64,000 nt of DNA from Symploca sp. SIO3C6 (GCA_010692425.1 JAAHHJ010000008.1:20847-84846), one strand, 5' to 3'. Counted from the first letter of the stretch, positions 9,383 through 19,025 are shown. Made by a program: numbers and translations. The notes: a model not told the origin generated them from the letters alone.

Positions 9383-9983
9383 TGTAGCGCATCCGCAATA
9401 GTTGTCAAGAGCAGACAGAAGATGTTAAACATTCTCAATTAAACAATAGTACCACCAAAGATGTAAGTAAATTTCTTCCTTCTCTGAAAATCCTCTTAAG
9501 AAGGGTTTGATCACAGAGTTTCTGATAGAAACTCACAAACTTAGCCCAAGTGGGAAAAATTTGTCACATATAGCACTTAGGCAGTGAAATCAAAAATCAA
9601 GGGTTTCAGTTATGGGGAACTCTTAACAGGGAATTGCAGGAATTTTATTTATAGCAGTTTTCACTTGGGTGAAGTACAACGCCTCTGAGTTTTTTGACCA
9701 AGGTTTTTGACCAAGGAATTATATTAAGGGCAGCCCAAAAGAATAATTTCCCCTTGTCTCCCCATCTCCCCATCTCCCCATCTCCCCATCTCCCCATCTC
9801 CCCATCTCCCCATCTTTATTCAAAGCTTTGTCATGGTATAATTCAATCTGGTTATAGACATATGTCCTTTGTAAGAGCGACTATTGGTTAAAGGACTTTA
9901 AATTTCCAGAAGTTAACGGCTTTTTGGGCTCCTATTGTTAATTGTTCGCGTTTTGAATTTTGTCGTGACTGTTAAAGGCGTCG
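9383..9983. other. Intergenic region with octamer STRR
   Basis: About 600 bp between divergent speA and a membrane protein gene. It holds a perfect 8-bp inverted repeat (GAGTTTCT-GAT-AGAAACTC) at 9516-9534, a dispersed repeat end at 9650-9681 (also seen inverted at 30946-30975) and a run of CTCCCCAT octamers at 9758-9816. A short open frame over the octamers only translates the repeat. Confidence 0.6.
9758..9816. repeat. CTCCCCAT octamer STRR, about 7 copies
   Basis: Perfect tandem octamers. The same octamer, or its complement, recurs near 2394, 11787, 15465, 19026, 32786, 33440, 42958, 48580 and 57103. Confidence 0.95.
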
Positions 9984-10760
9984 ATGCTCAACCCCTCAGA
10001 TAATCATCTAGACCAGCAAAATCGTCTACAGCCTCTAAAACAGCTGATCAATCGCCATCCGATCGCCTTTTGGAGTGGTCTGTGGGCGTTTTTGGTATTG
10101 GTTGGCAGTGTGGCAGCAATTGGTCTGATCAAGCCTGGTCCAATAGAAAAACCGATTATTAAGGAAGCTTCTAAATCAACACCCCCTTTCACAGCAATTC
10201 GGCAATCAGAGACAAAAGGAGATTTGTCAGTGTCCTTGTTGGGTACTCTTACCCTAGGCTGCGCAGGGGTTTCTTTATTGATGATTCAAGCGTTGAAACA
10301 ATCAAGCCAGCGTCGGAAAAACTCAGCAGAGTTCAAGCAAACGCCTACAAAGCACAAACCTAAAAAAAATAGGGAACAACAGAGCACATTAGGGATACCG
10401 AGACAAATTCAAATTAGGGAAAAGAGGAAATCTTACAGTCGAGTTACAGAAAATCTTCCCTTGGTCTCACCTTTACCCCTTCACTCTGTTCCTCCCTATG
10501 GAAGCAAAGCTTCTCCTCCTGTGCAAAAACAACGGCTGGGTTTCTCTAAAAAGCGCAGCCCAGTTCCTGGAAAACCTCAAAAAGCTTCAAAACAGCCTGC
10601 ATTTGAGACTATAGTACCTACAGCAGATAAACGACTACCTCAGGTAACAGTTTTACCGCCTGAGCCAAGCTATCCCCTAGATGTGAAGGAAGAAAAACTT
10701 GTCGATTTGATGGATTTGCGCAAGCGTCGTTCTCTGACGTCCATAATGCGTGGCGATTAG
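9984..10760 (+). CDS. Hypothetical membrane-anchored basic protein
   Basis: A 258-residue protein I do not recognise. It has two hydrophobic segments, about residues 28-50 (FWSGLWAFLVLVGSVAAIGLI) and about 78-102 (SLLGTLTLGCAGVSLLMI). These are followed by a long Lys/Arg/Pro/Ser-rich tail of low complexity that is probably disordered. The C-terminus ends with a basic DLRKRRSLTSIMRGD segment. The layout suggests an inner-membrane anchor with a cytoplasmic basic tail. No neighbour suggests a role. Confidence 0.7.
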   Translation: MLNPSDNHLDQQNRLQPLKQLINRHPIAFWSGLWAFLVLVGSVAAIGLIKPGPIEKPIIKEASKSTPPFTAIRQSETKGDLSVSLLGTLTLGCAGVSLLMIQALKQSSQRRKNSAEFKQTPTKHKPKKNREQQSTLGIPRQIQIREKRKSYSRVTENLPLVSPLPLHSVPPYGSKASPPVQKQRLGFSKKRSPVPGKPQKASKQPAFETIVPTADKRLPQVTVLPPEPSYPLDVKEEKLVDLMDLRKRRSLTSIMRGD

Positions 10761-10936
10761 CTAAAATAAATAAACCCCCTGCAAGAGCTGAGGAAGGGGA
10801 TTGCTGCTTGGATAGGTTCAACTACTGTTTCCTATTCTCTCTTAACTTATCAAAAATTTCCCTTAATTCTTCTTCTTGATGAGTAACGAGGTAATCATCA
10901 AGCTAATCACAACTCTGTTTCCCTAAATCATCTAAA

Positions 10937-11055
10937 TCAAAATTCCATCGTGTCGTCCCAACTAGCAGAAGCGATGGTTTTACAGTCTCGGCTAAAGGCA
11001 ACGCTTTGGACATTATCGCTATGCCCGGTGAGGGTGTACAGTTCCTTACCTACTG
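10937..11055 (-). pseudogene. WD40-repeat protein remnant
   Basis: Minus-strand translation gives PVGKELYTLTGHSDNVQSV followed by AFSRDCKTIASASWDD and a stop. This is one typical WD40 blade (GH dipeptide, SVAFS, then a WD-like end). An in-frame stop lies immediately upstream and there is no start codon, so only the last blade survives. Large WD40 proteins are common in filamentous cyanobacteria. The fragment sits in the 356-bp gap before the MiaE-like gene. Confidence 0.7.
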
Positions 11056-11116
11056 GCTATATATTTTTTTTAAGTAAAATGTAAAGACTCAATAGCCCGG
11101 GGATTATGGAAGGAAT

Positions 11117-11770
11117 GTGAGTCGGTTGCATTCTGAATTATTCAAAACTAAGTTGATTTCACCAAAAACTGTGTCTTTTTCTAGAAAACCACTTATTAAT
11201 ACCCTCAAGAAACCCACTAGCTGGGCTTGGGTGGAGCAAGTAATGGCCAACCTAGATACTATTCTACTAGACCATTCCCATTGTGAGCGCAAGGCTGCTG
11301 GTGTAGCCTTGAACCTAATGTTTCGCTACCCTTCCTATACTAGACTAGTACGCCAGTTGACAGCAATTGCTCGTGAGGAACTAGAACATTTTGAGCTGGT
11401 TAATCAGTGGCTGGAGAAACGGGGCATTCCCTTAGCTCCCCTCTCTTCTCCTCCCTATGGAGCTTTGTTGAAAGCTGAGATTCGCCGAGATGAACCAGAA
11501 CGTTTGTTGGATTCTTTGCTAGTTTCTAGTTTAATTGAGGCTCGCTCTCACGAGCGCTTGGGATTACTGGCAACTCACTGTCAAGATCGAGACTTAGCTG
11601 ATTTTTATCAGAGCTTGATGGCGTCTGAAGCCCGTCATTATGGGGTTTACTGGGTATTGGCTGATACCTATTTTGAGCCGGATGTGGTTACTGAGCGTTT
11701 AGAAGAGTTAGCAATTAAAGAAAGTGAATTCTTGGCACATTTGCACCCAGAGCCGAGGATTCACAGTTAA
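11117..11770 (+). CDS. miaE: tRNA-(ms2io6A)-hydroxylase (MiaE-like)
   Basis: Non-haem diiron monooxygenase of 217 residues that hydroxylates the isopentenyl side chain of ms2i6A37 in tRNA. The ferritin-like four-helix bundle ligands are visible: E and ExxH in AREELEHFELV, and EARSHERLGLL plus SEARHYGVYW further on. The start used is GTG 11117 after AAGGA, which is close to the start codon. An internal start is possible because the family core begins about 30 residues in (TSWAWVEQVMANLDTILLDH). It is followed after 71 bp by a GNAT gene. Confidence 0.88.
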   Translation: MSRLHSELFKTKLISPKTVSFSRKPLINTLKKPTSWAWVEQVMANLDTILLDHSHCERKAAGVALNLMFRYPSYTRLVRQLTAIAREELEHFELVNQWLEKRGIPLAPLSSPPYGALLKAEIRRDEPERLLDSLLVSSLIEARSHERLGLLATHCQDRDLADFYQSLMASEARHYGVYWVLADTYFEPDVVTERLEELAIKESEFLAHLHPEPRIHS

Positions 11771-11841
11771 GTAGCTTTGCCTTGGAGAGGGGGAGAGGGG
11801 GAGAAGGATTGAGGACAATAGCTTGTTTAAGATCATAGCCG

Positions 11842-12333
11842 ATGAATAATTGGGAAATTCAATTCTATGAGTTTCTAATTCGTGGTTGGAAGCCTAAGGA
11901 TCGAGAGGCTACGGCGGCGATAATTAGGGATGTACTTGCTGAATATGGTTTGCCTTGGGAACCAACATTGGCAGATAGGGATGTTATGGAGGTGGAAGCT
12001 TTTTACTGGCAAGTGGGGGGAGAATTTTGGGTGATTGAACAGGAGGGGCAGCTTGTTGGTACTGCTGCTTATTATCCAACTACTCGGGGTCAAAAGGCTG
12101 TGGAAATTCGCAAAATGTATCTGTTGCCGATTGCTAGAGGAAAGGGTTTGGGGAAGTTTTGTTTACAACAACTAGAGAGGGTAATTACTCAGAGTGGTTT
12201 TCAGACAATTTGGCTAGAAACTGCTAGTGTTCTGAAGGAAGCGATTAAACTCTATGAGAGTAGTGGCTATCAACCAACAACTGGTGTGGAGACAAAACGG
12301 TGCGATCGCATTTATTTTAAATCCCTATTTTAA
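11842..12333 (+). CDS. GNAT family N-acetyltransferase
   Basis: A 163-residue acetyl-CoA-dependent acyltransferase. The central motif A reads RKMYLLPIARGKGLGKFCL, giving the R/Q-x-x-G-x-G/A pyrophosphate loop. The C-terminal strand and helix (ETASVLKEAIKLYESSGYQ) is motif B. The substrate is unknown; small GNATs act on amines, amino acids or protein N-termini. It sits between the MiaE-like gene and a small membrane protein gene, all on the plus strand with short gaps, which may be an operon. Confidence 0.85.
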   Translation: MNNWEIQFYEFLIRGWKPKDREATAAIIRDVLAEYGLPWEPTLADRDVMEVEAFYWQVGGEFWVIEQEGQLVGTAAYYPTTRGQKAVEIRKMYLLPIARGKGLGKFCLQQLERVITQSGFQTIWLETASVLKEAIKLYESSGYQPTTGVETKRCDRIYFKSLF

Positions 12334-12369
12334 AGGTAAAATCTATATTTATTCTCTGGCTATTTTTTT

Positions 12370-12810
12370 ATGTCTTTAGAGTCATTTGAAACCAAGGATT
12401 CACAAAGTAGTAATTCGCTGTGGGGATATTGGCAACAGACATTTAATCGACCTTGGATGGGGGTTTATCTAAGAGTTTTGAGCATCATTGTTGCTTATAG
12501 TGCCTTGGTTCATGGTGCTAATTTAGCAGGATTTGGGGAAAAGCATTGGAGTGACATGCCCTTAACTTGGAAAGTTGGGGATATAGTTTATGCGATTGTT
12601 GATACGGTTGCAGCTATTGGACTGTGGAAAAGAACTGTTTGGGGTGTTGTTTGCATGCTGGTTGGGGTTTTATCCCAGTTCATTATATATACAGTCTTTA
12701 TCGAATATTTTGCTTTTACAAGCCAACAGAGACAGACTATTAATATTCTTTTAGTGGAGGAGGTGGTTTTACTTCTGGTGTTTCTTGTTTTATTAATTGG
12801 TAAAAAATAA
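12370..12810 (+). CDS. Hypothetical four-helix membrane protein
   Basis: A 146-residue protein with four predicted transmembrane helices, at about residues 30-52, 70-88, 92-115 and 124-144 (the last is ILLVEEVVLLLVFLVLLIGKK without its first residues). No catalytic motif is visible and I do not recognise the family with certainty. It starts 36 bp after the GNAT gene, so co-transcription is likely. Confidence 0.7.
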   Translation: MSLESFETKDSQSSNSLWGYWQQTFNRPWMGVYLRVLSIIVAYSALVHGANLAGFGEKHWSDMPLTWKVGDIVYAIVDTVAAIGLWKRTVWGVVCMLVGVLSQFIIYTVFIEYFAFTSQQRQTINILLVEEVVLLLVFLVLLIGKK

Positions 12811-13392
12811 ACATTACTTATTTTATGTTTATGCACCGCAAGTGACGGTGGGGTATTTAACCCATATAGCGCTACGCGCAAGGCAGAAGGCAGAAGGCAG
12901 AAGGGGTGAATTTGAAAAAGTTCTAGCGATTTAGCTTGTCCTAACCTTAATACGTACTGCTATATTAATTTCAGTAAAATCTTTACAGATTTCTTCAGAT
13001 TAAAAATAAGGGGTAATTATATCCTGATTTTGCCTCAGTTTTTGCCGAATAAATCACCAGTGTTGGAGCCTAATTTTATGAAAAAATTGGCGGCTTACTG
13101 TTTCATATTGCTTTCCCAATGAACAATCAACAATGAACTATGAACAGTTTATAGGCTAATGAACAATGAACAAAGGACAAGCAACAAATATTATTGTTGT
13201 CATTTATTACTTATTACTTATTACTTATTACTTAAAGCCAGACCATTCATAGCATCCTTCTTTCAATGTCAAATAGTAGTAGTGTGGCAGATAGAAATGT
13301 GGCACAGCCCGTGGAACCCAGTTACAAACTCCAAAGTCACTTGAAACACAAGCCCAGTAACTAAGAAATTACTATCTGTCGAGGCTATTGTC
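12811..13392. other. Repeat-filled intergenic region
   Basis: 582 bp without a supported gene. It holds a MITE-like element at 12865-12964, AATGAAC-type heptamers at about 13118-13178 and TTATTAC heptamers at 13204-13236. The remainder is the leader of the Omp85 gene. Confidence 0.7.
12865..12964 (+). mobile_element. MITE-like dispersed element, copy 1
   Basis: A 100-bp unit that begins TATAGCGCTACGCGCAAGG and ends ACGTACTGCTATA. A second copy lies inverted at 55981-56087. The ends form an imperfect inverted repeat (TATAGC-N2-TACG on both termini). The interior carries three AGAAGGC heptamers and the conserved block TAGCGATTTAGCTTGTCC. It has no coding capacity. Confidence 0.7.
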
Positions 13393-15450
13393 ATGCTCAA
13401 TAAAACTCTGGTCATTTCTAGTTTGAGTATCCTCGCAGTCGGTGAGTTAACCCAAGAAGCAATAGCTTCTCCTGTGATAGATACCTCCACAGCAAAACCG
13501 ACAGCGAGAAACTATGTTGTTCCAGCTCAAGCTATCTCAACAACACCATCAGTGGTGGCAGTTACCCCACCGGAAGCCGTTGTTGCCCAGCCAGAGTTTG
13601 TTGAGTCAACTGGAGTTCGTGAACAAAGGAATAGGGAAGTAGAAAAGGATAATTTAAATAGTACCCCCGTTCCTGAAGAAACACTCTCTTCCTCTTCTTC
13701 AACTAAAATTGCTGCTGTTTTAGATAGTATTAAGGATCAAGATTTAGCAGTTACTGCCACCGATGTTAAGGTAGTTGGAGTAACTGAGGAATTACAACCA
13801 ATTGTTTTGAGAGCAATTGGCACTCGCCCTGGCAGTGCTACCAGTCAAAGCCAACTGGCAAGTGATATTGAGGCAATTTTGAATACTGGTTTCTTTGCCG
13901 ATGCCCGTGTGACTCATAATAGTAACCAAGATGGCTGGGATGTAGTCTATGAAGTGGAGCCAATAGTGATGCAATCGCTGCAACTTATTGGTAATCAGGT
14001 TCTTACTTCAGAGGTGGCTAATGAGTTTTTAAAATCTCAATTAGGAGCGCCTGTTAGTCCTGTTACCTTGCGCCAAAGTCTACAAAAACTAGAGCAATGG
14101 TACGCTGACAATGGCTATGTACTAGCACAGGTGTTAGACGTACAGTCAAGACCCGATGGTGTAGTTACCATTGAAGTGGCTGAGGGTATCGTTAAGGATA
14201 TCAATTTCCGCTTCCTAGATCAAGACGGTGATCCCACTAAGGGGCGTACCCGCGAAGACTTCATCACTAGTGAGTTAAAGCTGCAACCAGGTGAGGTCTT
14301 CAGCGCGGAGATAGCGCGTCAAGACTTGCAGAAACTGTATCGCTCAGGGCTATTTGAAACAGTAGATATTTCCCTTGATGGCAATGCTAGCAACGTTGAT
14401 GTTACTTACGAACTCAGTGAGCGACAATCCCGTGGCGTTAATCTTGGTGCTGGCTATAGTAATGATAGTGGTCTTTTTGGTACTCTGAGCTATCAAGACC
14501 AAAATTTTAGTGGTCTTAATCAGAAGTTAGGATTAGATGTGCAGGTAGGTTCAGGGGACGTGCAGTTTGGAGGTAACTACACTAACCCCTATCGTGCCAG
14601 CAATCCAGGTAAACTTGGTTATAATCTCAACGCTTTTCGCCGTCGTGGTCTATCAAGAACTTTCGATGGTGATGTAGAGTTAGCTAATGGAGACCAACCC
14701 CGTGAAGGCAAATTTGGCGGCGGCATTGCTTTTACACGTCCTTTGAATCAATGGGATGCTTCCTTTGGTTTAGACTACACCCGCACCAGCATCCGTGATG
14801 GAGATGGTGAGATTACCCCATTTGATGAATTTGGTAATCCCCTTGCCTTTAGTGAAACTGGTATTGACGATTTAGTTACTATTAACGCTGGTTTAAAAAC
14901 GGATAGACGGGACAATCCTGTTAATCCCACCCAAGGCTCCCTGCTCAGCTTTAATACTGAACAGTCTGTGCCAATTGGTAGTGGTAGTATTTTAATGAAC
15001 CGACTACAGGCAAACTATTCTTTATACGAACCCATAAGGTTATTTGGCTCTGAAAAACCAGAAGTGCTAGCATTTAATCTCCAAGCTGGCACCACGATTG
15101 GTGATTTACCACCCTACCGGGCTTTTAATCTAGGCGGTATCAATTCTGTACGGGGTTATGGTAGTGGTGATGTTGGCAGTGGTCGCTCTTTTGTCTCAGC
15201 ATCAGCAGAGTATCGTGTCCCTGTCTATAAACCCTTAAGTGCTGTTGTTTTTGCTGACTTTGCCTCTGATTTAGGCTCTGGTGATACAGTGCCAGGAGAA
15301 CCTGGAGTAGTGCGAGATAAGCCAGGAACAGGTTTTGGTTATGGTGCCGGTTTGCGTTTAAATTCGCCACTGGGAATCCTGCGAGCAGATTACGCTTTCA
15401 ATGATGAGGGTAATGGTAAACTGCAGTTTGGTATTGGGCAGAGGTTTTGA
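13393..15450 (+). CDS. Omp85/BamA-family outer membrane protein
   Basis: A 685-residue outer membrane assembly or translocation factor. After a signal-like N-terminus (LVISSLSILAVGELTQEAIA) comes a low-complexity linker. POTRA-type domains follow from about residue 115 to 340, and then a beta-barrel ending in the outer-membrane C-terminal Phe (KLQFGIGQRF). The barrel loop-6 motif VRGY is at residues 586-589. This architecture is that of cyanobacterial Omp85, which folds barrel proteins into the outer membrane. A TpsB-like role in exporting the nearby TPS-domain protein is possible but not shown. It converges on the TolC-like gene with 70 bp between them. Confidence 0.9.
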   Translation: MLNKTLVISSLSILAVGELTQEAIASPVIDTSTAKPTARNYVVPAQAISTTPSVVAVTPPEAVVAQPEFVESTGVREQRNREVEKDNLNSTPVPEETLSSSSSTKIAAVLDSIKDQDLAVTATDVKVVGVTEELQPIVLRAIGTRPGSATSQSQLASDIEAILNTGFFADARVTHNSNQDGWDVVYEVEPIVMQSLQLIGNQVLTSEVANEFLKSQLGAPVSPVTLRQSLQKLEQWYADNGYVLAQVLDVQSRPDGVVTIEVAEGIVKDINFRFLDQDGDPTKGRTREDFITSELKLQPGEVFSAEIARQDLQKLYRSGLFETVDISLDGNASNVDVTYELSERQSRGVNLGAGYSNDSGLFGTLSYQDQNFSGLNQKLGLDVQVGSGDVQFGGNYTNPYRASNPGKLGYNLNAFRRRGLSRTFDGDVELANGDQPREGKFGGGIAFTRPLNQWDASFGLDYTRTSIRDGDGEITPFDEFGNPLAFSETGIDDLVTINAGLKTDRRDNPVNPTQGSLLSFNTEQSVPIGSGSILMNRLQANYSLYEPIRLFGSEKPEVLAFNLQAGTTIGDLPPYRAFNLGGINSVRGYGSGDVGSGRSFVSASAEYRVPVYKPLSAVVFADFASDLGSGDTVPGEPGVVRDKPGTGFGYGAGLRLNSPLGILRADYAFNDEGNGKLQFGIGQRF

Positions 15451-15520
15451 TACCGAATAAAATCTTCTCCCCATCTCCCCATCTTCCAAATAAGCAAGTT
15501 AAATGTGTAACAGCTTACTC

Positions 15521-17584
15521 CTACTCCTCCCTTTCAATCTTCACCTGCCAAGTATCTAATGTAGTCCCCAGAGTTTGATCTAACCTAGTCAGAGTGTTAA
15601 GATAATTAATAATAGCATCAAGCTCGGCGTTTCTTGCCTGTGCCAAATCGTTCTGAAGGTTGACAATCTCGAAGATTGTAGAACCCCTTCCTAATCTCTG
15701 CCTTTCTTGTTCAATTTCTAGCTGCCTCTCAGATAACTCTGTTGCTCTACGGGCCAGCTCTACCTGAGAGAAGCTTAAATTAACATCTCTAATTCGGTCT
15801 GTCAACTCAATCTCCAGACTTCCGCGCTGCTCCTCCAAATTGTTTGCTGCTTGCAGTTGATTAACTCGGCTACGTTGGAAATCCCGCTCCAAAGTTAAAT
15901 CTCCTAATTCGCGGCTTAAAACAACTCCAGCTCTCACATCAGTTGTAGCATTAGAGGCACTACTGACACTAGTATCTAAACTTAAGTCCCAGAGTCGGTT
16001 ATTTTCTGCCTGCAACAAATCAAGTTTAGCTCTATCTAGTTCTAATTGTGCCTGCAAATAGGCTGGTTGATTTTTAAATGCTAATTCTTGCAAATTCTGA
16101 TAGTTTAAATCAACAGCTTCTGCTGTCGGTTGCTCAGCTGCTAACATCTCAATATTTCTTTCAATATCGAGAATGTTAATTAGCTCTAACCTGGATGCCT
16201 CCAGATCATTTTGAGCAGTTAATAAGCTAACTTTGCGATTAGCAACAGCTGTTTCACTTTGAACGATATCTACTGGTGCGCGTCTACCAGCATCGATTAA
16301 AACTTGGGTAATTTCCAAAAGTTCCTGAGCCCCTTCAAGGGCAAGTTCCTCAATTTTTAGTCTCTCTTGAGCTTGAAGTAAACGACGATAGGCAACAATA
16401 GCATCTGTAATCGTGTCGATTAGTGTGGATTTTAAACCCAAGATATTAACCTGCTCAGTGAGTCGAGCGATCTCCAGATTTGCTCTATTTACTTTAATTC
16501 CTGCTCCCCTTAAAAGTGGTTGATTAAAACTCAGTTCTAGATTTTGCCGGAATGTATCATCATTAGTATTGATACTTAAGCCATTTCCTGACAAAGTTTG
16601 AGCATTACCTATCCACTGGAAAGTCAGCTCTCCACCTGTAGGAATCCTGACAGAAACATTAGCTCCTAGACTAAAGTCATTAGTACCTGTCGTATTGCCA
16701 TCTAATCCAGAACGCTCAAGTGAAACTGAAACTTCTGGAGTAAAATTAGGGACAAATTCATCTTCAGCAACTACTAAGTCTTGTCTTTGAACTATCCTTT
16801 CAAGATAAGCATTTTTGATGTCTCTATTATTTTCTAAAGCTAAGACAATAACATCAGACAAGTTAAGTTCAACTCCTGATTTATTCTGTGTAGATTTAAT
16901 GTCAGTTTGCTTGAGTTGAGTTTCATTGATTTTTGTGTTCGATTCTCCTGATTCAATTAAAGATTTAGAAATTATCTCTGTTGTTGGCTGCGGTTGCTTT
17001 AATCTTTTAAGATTTAAGCTATTTGACGATAAACCAGTTGTCAATAGTGATCCAAAGTCAATTTCAAGGGTAGGCATTTGCTTGGAAAAAGATTGACTTG
17101 TTATATGTTGGTGAGATTTAGACTCTAACTCTACTACACCTTTTTTTTGTAGTGGCAACAAGTTAACTGCAGGAGCCTCCAAACTGTTGAGTTCGTGAAA
17201 CTGAACCCCGTAGTCTTCCACTCCTAAAGTTGAAATCGATAACTCCTGTGGTGGAGTTTCTAATTCCTGAATACTTTCTTGATAATTGTCTGAGGGTAAA
17301 ACAACTATTTCCTGCTGTGGTAGCTGCTGATCAATCTGCTGGTGGGAAAATTCAATGTCTCCAAAGTTTGCAGGCTTAAAAATTGAACGCACCCTAGCTT
17401 TTTCATGTGAAGCAACTGGTTGCTCAATTGATTGTGGTTCAACAGCAATTACAAATAGAAACGCTGTTCCCAAGGTGGCAACTAAAGTTCCCACGATATT
17501 CAGAGTTAAGAAGTTTATGGGGCGATTTGGAAACTCCTCATAGTGGTTAGGCTGTTGAGAATTTTGCTCAGGCAGCTTTGGCAT
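15521..17584 (-). CDS. TolC-family outer membrane efflux protein
   Basis: A 687-residue outer-membrane channel protein. Residues about 260-680 form the two OEP repeats, with long helices (RLKIEELALEGAQELLEI and similar) and the strand region ERSGLDGNTTGTNDFSLG. The N-terminal 240 residues are unusual. They contain a membrane-spanning or signal segment at about 24-46 and a long Gln/Glu/Pro-rich linker before the channel domain. Cyanobacterial TolC homologues such as HgdD work with HlyD-type adaptors, and here an adaptor and a permease lie directly upstream on the same strand. Confidence 0.9.
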   Translation of the reverse strand: MPKLPEQNSQQPNHYEEFPNRPINFLTLNIVGTLVATLGTAFLFVIAVEPQSIEQPVASHEKARVRSIFKPANFGDIEFSHQQIDQQLPQQEIVVLPSDNYQESIQELETPPQELSISTLGVEDYGVQFHELNSLEAPAVNLLPLQKKGVVELESKSHQHITSQSFSKQMPTLEIDFGSLLTTGLSSNSLNLKRLKQPQPTTEIISKSLIESGESNTKINETQLKQTDIKSTQNKSGVELNLSDVIVLALENNRDIKNAYLERIVQRQDLVVAEDEFVPNFTPEVSVSLERSGLDGNTTGTNDFSLGANVSVRIPTGGELTFQWIGNAQTLSGNGLSINTNDDTFRQNLELSFNQPLLRGAGIKVNRANLEIARLTEQVNILGLKSTLIDTITDAIVAYRRLLQAQERLKIEELALEGAQELLEITQVLIDAGRRAPVDIVQSETAVANRKVSLLTAQNDLEASRLELINILDIERNIEMLAAEQPTAEAVDLNYQNLQELAFKNQPAYLQAQLELDRAKLDLLQAENNRLWDLSLDTSVSSASNATTDVRAGVVLSRELGDLTLERDFQRSRVNQLQAANNLEEQRGSLEIELTDRIRDVNLSFSQVELARRATELSERQLEIEQERQRLGRGSTIFEIVNLQNDLAQARNAELDAIINYLNTLTRLDQTLGTTLDTWQVKIEREE

Positions 17585-17841
17585 ATTAGCAGTAGATTTG
17601 GTAGATTAGAGGGTATTGAAACAATCGAAATTACAACCTCAACATAACTAATATTAAAGATAACAGGGAATAGGAAACAGAGGCGTTTCACACAGAGCAC
17701 AATTTTCTTAATAATGTCTTACCAAGAGTATAATTGAACACTTGCTTTAGCAACTGAAAGTTTATCTTTGCAAAGACACATCACTGCGCCAATAGCTAAG
17801 AATTAGGTTAGATTATGCAACTTGAAATTACATCAGCTTAA

Positions 17842-19023
17842 TTAACTGCTGCGTAGTGCCTTTACTGGATCGAGCTTGCTAGCTCGTATAGCAGGGAGAA
17901 AACCCGCACCAACTCCTACCAGCAATGCTGAACCTAAGGAAAATGATGCAGTACTCAATTCAAATTCATAGGGCAAAGCAAAGGAATTAGCTACCACAAC
18001 TGTTAATCCATGCACGCTAACTAGAGCAACTGTTCCTCCTAATAAACTCAAAAGCGCTGCCTCCAGAATAAATTGCAGCATAATCTCCCTCTGAGTTGCC
18101 CCAAGCGCTCGCCGCAGACCAATTTCTGAAGTACGCTCCATTACTGCTGCAATGGTAATATTGGCAATACCAACACCACCAACCAACAGCGAGATTACAC
18201 CCACAGCTGAGAGTGCCAGCGATGCCATTTGCAGAATTTGCTGCTGTGTCAGAATATCTTCTATGTTGTTCCAACTATTAAAATTGGCTCCTGAAAAGCG
18301 CTGCTGCAGCATTTGCTCAGCTTGGTTTCCCAAATCTTCCAAATCTTTTTGATGATGGGGGCGTAGCCGCAGAATCCCAATATCACGACTACCTGTCATA
18401 GCACTGTAAACTGACATCGTAATTAACAACTGACCTTCAGGCTCTCCCCCCCAACTTTGTTGAGTGGGCAATACTCCGACAACAATATATGGTCTATTTT
18501 GGGCATAAATGCGCTTTCCGATAGCTTCAGTGCCTGGAAATAATCTATCTGCCAAAAACTGATCAATTACCACCACCGGGCGATAAGACTCAAAATCAGC
18601 AGGTGTAAAAAATCGCCCTGCTACCAACTGTTTACCATAAGTGAGTAAGAAGTCTTGGGAAACAGCCGTCATCAAAGGATTAGCTTCTTGATCCTCAAAG
18701 ACTGTATTGACAGAGCCTACCCACTCAGAAGCACTTATAGCTTTTAATGCTGTTAGTCGCTGTTTCAAAAATTCCAAATCTTCTAAGCGCAGCTGAATGC
18801 TGGGGCCTTCGGGTTGCCAGGCTGGGAAAACCATAACATTAGGAGCACCTCTTTGGGACAGTTGCTCTGCAAGTACAGCCTTACCAATGCTCCCCACCTG
18901 GAGCGTGGCGCTAACTGCTGCCACACCCATGAACACTCCTAGGGAAGTCAAAGTAGAGCGCAGGGGATTCGCCCTTAGGGAGTTACAAGTAAGAGATAGT
19001 AAGTCTAGGGGTGAGAGGCTCAT
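17842..19023 (-). CDS. MacB/DevC-type ABC transporter permease
   Basis: A 393-residue inner-membrane permease of the FtsX/MacB fold. It has one N-terminal transmembrane helix (about 24-45), a large periplasmic MacB_PCD domain (about 46-260) and three C-terminal helices around SAVGVISLLVGGVGIANI. The conserved ERTSEIGLRRALGATQREI coupling segment follows. In MacB the ATPase is fused; in DevBCA it is a separate protein. Here no ATPase is fused or adjacent, so it must use a partner encoded elsewhere. It lies between the adaptor and TolC genes, and an octamer STRR occupies the gap upstream. Confidence 0.92.
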   Translation of the reverse strand: MSLSPLDLLSLTCNSLRANPLRSTLTSLGVFMGVAAVSATLQVGSIGKAVLAEQLSQRGAPNVMVFPAWQPEGPSIQLRLEDLEFLKQRLTALKAISASEWVGSVNTVFEDQEANPLMTAVSQDFLLTYGKQLVAGRFFTPADFESYRPVVVIDQFLADRLFPGTEAIGKRIYAQNRPYIVVGVLPTQQSWGGEPEGQLLITMSVYSAMTGSRDIGILRLRPHHQKDLEDLGNQAEQMLQQRFSGANFNSWNNIEDILTQQQILQMASLALSAVGVISLLVGGVGIANITIAAVMERTSEIGLRRALGATQREIMLQFILEAALLSLLGGTVALVSVHGLTVVVANSFALPYEFELSTASFSLGSALLVGVGAGFLPAIRASKLDPVKALRSS

Positions 19024-19025
19024 TT

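Noticed and set aside
9516..9534. 8-bp inverted repeat as a terminator of speA
   Set aside because: It lies upstream of speA's start, not at its end, and has no T-run.
9694..9891. 65-residue plus-strand frame
   Set aside because: Mostly translates the CTCCCCAT octamer repeat (SPHLPISPSPHL). No ribosome binding site.
13393..15450. TpsB two-partner transporter for the CHAT protein
   Set aside because: The POTRA number and long linker fit the general Omp85 of cyanobacteria better. Kept only as a possibility.
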